Assembly: GCA_963920575.1 (NCBI GenBank)
Contig: OY986972.1
Coordinates: forward strand, 7,824,010-7,888,009
Direction of reading: 5' to 3'
Source: Narthecium ossifragum
Lineage: Eukaryota; Streptophyta; Magnoliopsida; Dioscoreales; Nartheciaceae
DNA length: 64,000 nucleotides
How positions within the stretch are numbered: the first letter of the stretch is position 1; every line of letters begins with the position of its first letter. Shown piece by piece: positions 58,211 to 64,000 of the stretch. The position numbers and the translations under genes were made by a program. The notes beneath the pieces are model-generated. The model did no database searches. It had not been told where the DNA came from and saw nothing but the letters and a program-made list of their open reading frames with translations.

Positions 58211-60189
58211 GTTTAGCTTTCAGCACAAAAAGGATCGATCCTCTGAGGCTAAGAGATCGATCCTCTTCATGCCAGAAAGTCAAGTGTGATCGTCATGAAG
58301 TGATCGATCCTCCCTTGGGGAAGGATCGATCCTTCATAAGTCGGTTCGTTTGCCTATAAAGCAGACGAGACTTTCTTCCTTGAATCCCTTTTGAAATCCG
58401 GCGATTTGAGCTCAGATCTCGCGATTTTTGAAGGCTTCTGAGGATGATCCAAGGCCTAGTTGCTTGGATCTAAGCTGCTCTTGCTCCGGTAGGGATCCTA
58501 CCGACATCTCTCTTCGGGGTTTTGAGTTTTCCGGTTTGTTTTGTCTTCTTTTGCTTAGATCTGTTTATATAGCTGTTGATTTTCAGTGATTTTACCGGTT
58601 TTGGACTCGTGGGATCTAGATCTACCAGATCCCAGAGTTTCGTCGTATTTGGATGTGTCTTCCGGCGGTATTCCTCGTCGGAAGCACGCCGGAGAACCCA
58701 TCGGGATTGATCCTTCTTGAGGAAGGATCGATCCTTCTGGTTGGTCATGTCCCGCACGATGAAGGATCGATCTTTTGTTTGGAAAAGATCGATCCTGGTT
58801 CTTGGGTGGCATGGTTACCCTTCGTCGCGAAGAAGATCGATCTTCCTGGGAGGAAGGATCGATCATTCTTGGTGCGACGCGAAGGGTGCCCTCTGTCTCA
58901 AGAAAGATCGATCTTCCTGGAAGGAAGGATCGATCTTCCTTGCCTCGACAGCGAGGGAAGCTCACTGTTACATAAATGATCGATCCTTCCCTTGGTGAGG
59001 ATCGATCCTTTAGTAGCAGAGAGGGTTTTTCATGGCTTTTGCCCGCAAGGCTTGGTATGCCGGTTTTACTTATCGCTTTATACCTTGTATATACGATTAA
59101 GCATGTTAGCCCTATAATAGGGCAGTGGTGAACCAGGGGAGTGATGACTCCTGGGATTGTGTAGAATAAATGGGCGGGTAGCCCTACAGCTTTCCATAGC
59201 ATTGCATGCCGGCGTGCGCCGAGGGCTTTCACCTGCTATATTGTAGCTGTTGTTTGCGGGGTTGTTTCCCGGTGCAGGTGTTGTGGTGGACTGCTGGCAG
59301 TTGGTGGTGGTACCACTGCAGCAGTCCCTAGACCTTAAATTATTGCTCACCACCCCGGGCCGGCAGGGTGCCGTGCCCAGACCTTGTATTTATATCATCA
59401 CATCCTGTTGTATGCTTAGATGTATATTTTATGCGTATGTTCATAGCATGCATTGTGTTGTGCACTAGTTGCATCTGTTTAGGGCGTTGCCGATCCGGGG
59501 CTTCCTGGTAGCCCGGATCTATCTCTTAGGACCGTGCGGGTAGTTTGGTCCAGGACTCAATATGTAGTATTCAGTCTTTTCGATGATAGGGTTAGTTGGA
59601 ATTGAATACTGTTGTGTTTGATGTTTAGAGGTCGTATCGGCCTCGAGTCAAGTCGTGGTGTAGCCGGTACCCAATCCTTCTAGAACTCTTGGGTGGCAGG
59701 TGTGACTACCCAGCGGTGCTACCCGCCGACAGTGCCCAGGATCCTGTCGTGAGTTGGCAGTGCCGTTTCCTGTCTGACTGAGTGTGACCCAGTGTGTGAC
59801 CAGTTTGCTGGAAGACCACGACTGGGGCACTCAGGGGTATCCGGTGGGGTTATGGGACCCCTGTGATATACCTAGGCTTAACTTGGGGGCGACACTGTTG
59901 TGTTCCCTTCCTTGTGAGTGTCGTAGTGTAGTGTCCCTACTGAGCTTAGTGCTCACTCCTACCCGGGCTGCGTTTTGCAGGTGCTGGCGTGAGCTCTTCT
60001 TCGGTCGCCCCTACCGGGCAGGTGTTCGGTGACGTGGCGGCGTCTGGCGGAGCTTGAGGAGCTGTGATCTGTCTGTGTACACCTTTGGTTAGATAGTCTC
60101 CTACGGGAGTGATTTTGTATAACATTCCCTGTTTGAGGATTTGTACTACATTCCAGCTTTGTGTGTTGAGCTTTATAATTGTTGTACTT
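58211..60189 (+). mobile_element. LTR remnant, divergent family A-like, both ends lost
   Basis: The start TTTAGCTTTCAGCACAAA and its GATCGATC pairs closely resemble 13288-13410 of the solo LTR in the MULE, then the sequence diverges. Further GATCGATC pairs lie at 58700-59010. A TATA-like CCTATAAAGC is at 58353. Later blocks match family A: GGTGGTACCACTGCAGCAGT, GGGCGTTGCCGATCCGGG, and GTCTCCTACGGGAGTGAT near 60100. It ends near AATACAG before gag sequence. Neither a TG start nor a CA end is visible. Confidence 0.7.
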
Positions 60190-60197
60190 AATACAGG

Positions 60198-60955
60198 ATG
60201 ATTATGTGTGGCGGAGAGTTGCCGCTGTGGGAGGAGTTCAGGGCGATGTTCCTTGACGTGCATTTTCCAGCTAGTGCACGTGACGCCCTGACCCGCGAGT
60301 ACCAGTCCCTTCTGCAGGGTACTCGCACAGTTCAGCAGTACGCCTCCAGGTTTACCCAGCTTGTTCGTTTTGCGGGGGCAGTTGCAGCAGACCCCGTAGC
60401 CAGGGTGCGGCAGTTTGAGTGGGGACTCAGGCCAGAGATCCGGCGGCAGACCAGCTCACACTGCTTCCAGACGTACCCGGAGATCCTGAACTGCGCCTTA
60501 TCAGTAGAGGCGCAGTTGCGGGATAACAAGTACCGGGCAGTTCCACCGGTACCTCCCACCAGCACACAGCAGCGACCCCAGGGCAGGGGTGGGTTCGGCA
60601 GAGGGTAGCAGCGGCGCCAGCGACCTTTTCAGCCGCAGCCGCCGCGTGCACAGCAGTACCAGCAATCACTACCGAGTCCACCAGCCCCGTACTTACTGGC
60701 AGCCGGGCCATCTGGGCAGGCTTCGTCAGGGGGGAGCTAGGGTCAGTCGTCTGATGGCGCGTCCGGCCCGTGTTTTCTCTGCGGGCAGCTAGGGCACTTC
60801 CGTAGAGACTGTCCCCAGCGAGGAGCGCGAGGCGCTGTGCCGCTGGGCAGTAGAGGCGGAGGGTCCGGTGCTTGGCAGGGGAGCAGTGGCGGGACCGGGA
60901 CGTCCCAGGGGTGGAGGCGGGCGGCGAGGGCAGGTGTTCACCCTCCCAGTGCGTG
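60198..60955 (+). pseudogene. gag of the second Tekay-like copy, 5'-truncated
   Basis: The capsid region begins mid-gene (LPLWEEFRAMFLDVHFPASA) and continues through QGTRTVQQYASRFTQLVRFA to a Gln/Pro-rich stretch and the zinc knuckle [14 protein letters not shown] near 60771-60812. In-frame TAG codons occur at 60606 and 60738. A deletion near 60898, in the GGGACCGGGACGTCCCAG stretch, shifts gag out of frame with pol. The N-terminal part of gag is absent. Confidence 0.85.
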
Positions 60956-63900
60956 AGCAGCGGGACACCGTGCAGTTGTACCAGCCGCCACCACAGTACC
61001 AGCAGCCGTTGCAGTACCAGCAGCCGTTGCAGTGTCAGCAGCCGTTGCAGTACCACCAGCCTCAGCAGTACCAGCAGACCTCAGCAAAGCCGTCCGTTCT
61101 CAGAGGTATCTTTCAGCTTTCTAGTTCTTTGATAGATGTGCTGATAGACTCTGGGGCGTCTCATTCCTACATTGCTAGCATGTGTGTGGCATCGCTAGGA
61201 TTAGAGACGAGTCAGCTAGAGGTGGCACAGTCTGTAGACTCACCGATCGGCGGGACGGTCAGGGTGGACCGGGTCTGCCGATCTTGTTCCTTGGAGGTTG
61301 GAGGCCTCCGGGTCTGTCTAGACCTGCGGGTGCTAGACATGACCGGCTTCGACGTGATACTCGGTATGGACTGGTTGGCAGCATACCGGGCCGTCATCGA
61401 CTGTGGTCGCTGGAGGGTGGTTGCTTGGACACCCGACGGGACACGGTTCGTGTTGTTGGGGGATCGGTTCTCCACCGATTCCTTTGCTTGTGGTGTGGGA
61501 AGGCGTGGCAGCGAGCTGTCAGCCTTGTTGGCCAGCCTGTCCCTGTCCGGTTCTGACGGAGTGCAGCAGCAGTGCAGTTTTCCGAGGATCGTGTGTGACT
61601 TTGCGGACGTGTTCCCCGAGGTGTTGCCAGGGCTTCCACCGTCCAGAGAGGTCGACTTCGAGATCGACCTAGTACCAGGTACCGCACCGATCTCTCTTCC
61701 GGCTTTCAGGATGGCACCAGCAGAGCAGAGCGAGCTGAGGACCCAGTTAGATGAGCTGACCAGAAGAGGCTTCATCCGTCCCAGCATGTCTCCCTGGGGG
61801 GCGCCAGTGTTGTTCGCAAAGAAGAAGGATGGTACCCTTCGACTTTGCATAGACTACAGGCGGCTCAACAGGGTGACGGTGAAGAACAGGTATCCGATGC
61901 CGCGGATCGACGACCTATTTGACCAGGTTCGAGGATCTTCAGTGTTCTCGAAGATCGACCTACGCACCGGCTACCACCAATTGAGGGTTCGGGATTGCGA
62001 CATCCCGAAGACGGCATTCCGGACTCGGTACGGCCTGTACGAGTTCGTGGTGATGCCGTTTGGGCTGACGAACGCACCAGCAGCGTTCATGGATCTCATG
62101 CAGAGGATCTTCCGGCCTTTCCTAGACGAGTTCATGGTGGTTTTCGTCGACGACATCCTTATCTACTCCCGATCAGAGGCGGAGCACGAGCGACACTTGG
62201 CGACAGTGTTGCAGCTACTTCGGAGGCATCGGCTCTTTGCCAAGGCCTCCAAGTGCTAGTTCTGGCTTACTCAGGTGGGGTTCCTTGGGCACGTGGTGTT
62301 GGCAGCAGGGATCTCAGTCAACCCCGCCAATGTCGAGGCAGTGGTGCAGTGGCAGAGGCCGAGGACAGTGTTCGAGGTCCGCAGTTTTCTGGGCTTGGCG
62401 GGCTACTACAGACGGTTCGTGCGGGACTTCTCCAGAGTCGCCGGACCGTTGACCAGACTGACACAGAAGGCCGTCCCGTTCGTGTGGGATGATGCTTGTG
62501 AGCAGGCTTTCGTGCAGCTGAGGACCAGGTTGACTAGTGCACCGGTGCTGATCGTCCCCGAGCGAGGTGTTGGTTACAGTGTCTACTGCGACGCCAGTGG
62601 TGAGGGTTTGGGGTGTGTCCTTATGCAGGAGGGGCACGTAGTTTCCTATGGTTCTCGCCAGCTGAAGAACCATGAGCGGAACTACCCGACCCACGACTTG
62701 GAGCTAGCAGCAGTGGTCTTCACCCTGAAGACCTGGCGGCACTACCTCTATGGCGAGAAGTTCCCAGTCTTCTCGGACTATAAGAGTTTGAGGCACGTTT
62801 TCACCCAACATGACCTCAACCTGAGGCAGTGACGCTGGATGGAGCTACTGGAGGACTACGACTTCGAGTTGCATTACCATCCTGGTAAGGCAAACGTTGT
62901 CGTAGACGCGCTGAGCAGGCAGGTGAGAGAGACCAGAGCAGCAGTAGTAGGGCTATCAGCGCGACAGTGGCAGGCACTCGAGACAGTAGGCCAGTTGGGG
63001 CTAGAGTTCGAGGATCAGGGATCCAGCGGCTTTCTCTACACAGTGCAGAGCATGCCAGCAGTACTGGCTAGGGTGTTAGAGGCGCAGCGCAATGATGCAG
63101 AGCCCGAGGAGTTACGCACCTCAGCGGGCACGGAGGGCGCAGACGGAGACTGGACAGTATCGCCAGACGGAGGGCTACGGTTCCGAGGCAGGGTAGCAGT
63201 TCCAGCAGATCCAGTTCTTCGTGACGACATCCTACGAGAATTCCACCACTCTCGTTTTACAGTTCATCCCGGCGGCACCAAGATGTACCAGGACCTTCGG
63301 CGACAGCTCTGGTGGCGCGGGATGAAGAGGGCAGTGACGGAGTTCGTATCGCGCTGCCTTACCTGTCAGAAGGTTAAGGCAGAGCACCAGTAGACTCCGG
63401 GGTTACTGCAGCAGCTTCCTCTAGCTGAGTGGAAGTGGGAGCACATCACGATGGACTTCATGACCGGACTACCGAGGTCTCCTAGGGGGAATGACGCGAT
63501 TTGGGTCGTCGTTGATCGATTGACCAAATCGGCGCACTTCCTGCCTATGCGGGTGTCAGACACATCAGACTGGTTGGCCGGTTTGTACGTCCGAGAGGTA
63601 GTCAGACTACACGGGGTGCCAGTGTCTATCGTGTCAGACCGAGACCCCAGGTTCACTAGCAGGATCTGGCGAGTCTTTCAGGAGGCTGTCGGCACACTCC
63701 TGACGTTCAGTACGGCGTTCCATCCGCAGACCGACGGGCAGTCAGAGCGGACGATTCAGATCTTGGAGGACATGCTGCGAGCATGTGTCCTCGACGCAGG
63801 AGGTAGCTGGGAGGAGCACGTTCCCTTGGTAGAGTTCGCCTACAACAACAGCTACCAGTCCAGTCTTGGAGTAGCACCTTTCGAGGCGTTGTACGGTAGG

Positions 63901-64000
63901 CCGTGTCGTTCCCCAGTTTGCTGGACAGAGGTTGGAGAGGCTTCACTCACCGGTCCAGACATCGTCAGGAGGTCGTCAGAGAGGTTAGTATAGATCAGGC
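60956..64000 (+). pseudogene. pol of the second Tekay-like copy, with stop codons, incomplete at the window edge
   Basis: After a Gln/Tyr-rich repeat (QQYQQPLQ, 60985-61075) comes the protease with DSGAS at 61147-61161 and [17 protein letters not shown]. Reverse transcriptase follows with [16 protein letters not shown] and FVDDILIYS near 62143, then RNase H ([16 protein letters not shown]), the integrase zinc domain (HPGGTKMY...CLTCQKVK) and the integrase core ([22 protein letters not shown]). All lie in one frame, interrupted by TAG 62257, TGA 62830, TAG 63391 and TAG near 63991. The first copy has GAG, CGA, CGG and CAG in the matching places. The chromodomain lies beyond the edge. Confidence 0.9.

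Larger units (their letters stand above)
60190..64000 (+). mobile_element. Second Tekay-like gypsy copy (family A internal region), running off the right edge
   Basis: Gag and pol are colinear with 46765-50560 and highly alike. It lacks a proper 5' LTR, primer site and gag start; the junction with the LTR remnant at about 60190 is a deletion. Unlike the first copy it keeps the protease active site and the full middle of gag, but has more stop codons. Confidence 0.88.

Noticed and set aside
57438..58283. 281-codon open frame on the minus strand
   Set aside because: Shadow of the repeat-rich PMD tail on the plus strand; no family resemblance.

Overview
The window reads as nuclear DNA of a flowering plant. 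It has spliced genes with GT-AG introns, Ty3/gypsy and copia-like LTR retrotransposons with tRNA-Met primer sites, a Mutator-like element (MULE), Helitrons and a hAT-like element. Densely nested LTR elements and a GC-rich sugar transporter gene favour a monocot, but this is inference and I cannot name the species. Only one host gene is convincing: the 5' part of a sugar/H+ symporter gene at 1-4155 (minus strand; the gene continues past the left edge). Nearly everything else is mobile DNA in layers.

Layout: 1-4155 sugar transporter, with a 505-bp Helitron in its third intron; 4577-5873 hAT-like element; 6940-19448 a MULE with ~0.9-1.0 kb terminal inverted repeats (TIRs), a transposase gene on the minus strand and a decayed ULP1-peptidase-type gene on the plus strand, with a solo LTR inside the transposase; 19516-21683 copia-like LTR and leader; 21684-32460 the 3' end of a gypsy chromoelement split by several solo LTRs, each with target-site duplications (TSDs); 32461-39216 an older LTR split by a 4.6-kb Helitron (32784-37389) carrying gene fragments; 39217-41642 and 53449-58210 an element with a plant mobile domain (PMD) gene, split by a Tekay/Del-like gypsy element (41643-53448); 58211-60189 a further LTR remnant; 60190-64000 a second Tekay-like copy running off the right edge.

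The most informative locus is the MULE. Its transposase frame is open through four exons and is broken only by the LTR. The plus-strand gene has a ULP1 protease signature and at least five in-frame stops. The TIRs, introns and spacers are filled with a short ACGCGT/ACACGTGT-type dyad, a layout that recalls MULEs whose second protein binds element-specific motifs to counter silencing. The TIRs also contain a degenerate copy of the element's own transposase exon 2 and intron 2.

Two further points stand out. At 41643-46358 an LTR is interrupted by a reverse-oriented LTR of the same family, giving a ~4.7-kb near-palindrome that could produce hairpin RNA. Several LTR families carry clusters of short dyads (GATCGATC or CGGTCGAT/ATCGACCG) whose number varies between copies. 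All similarity judgements were made by eye; no database search was possible.
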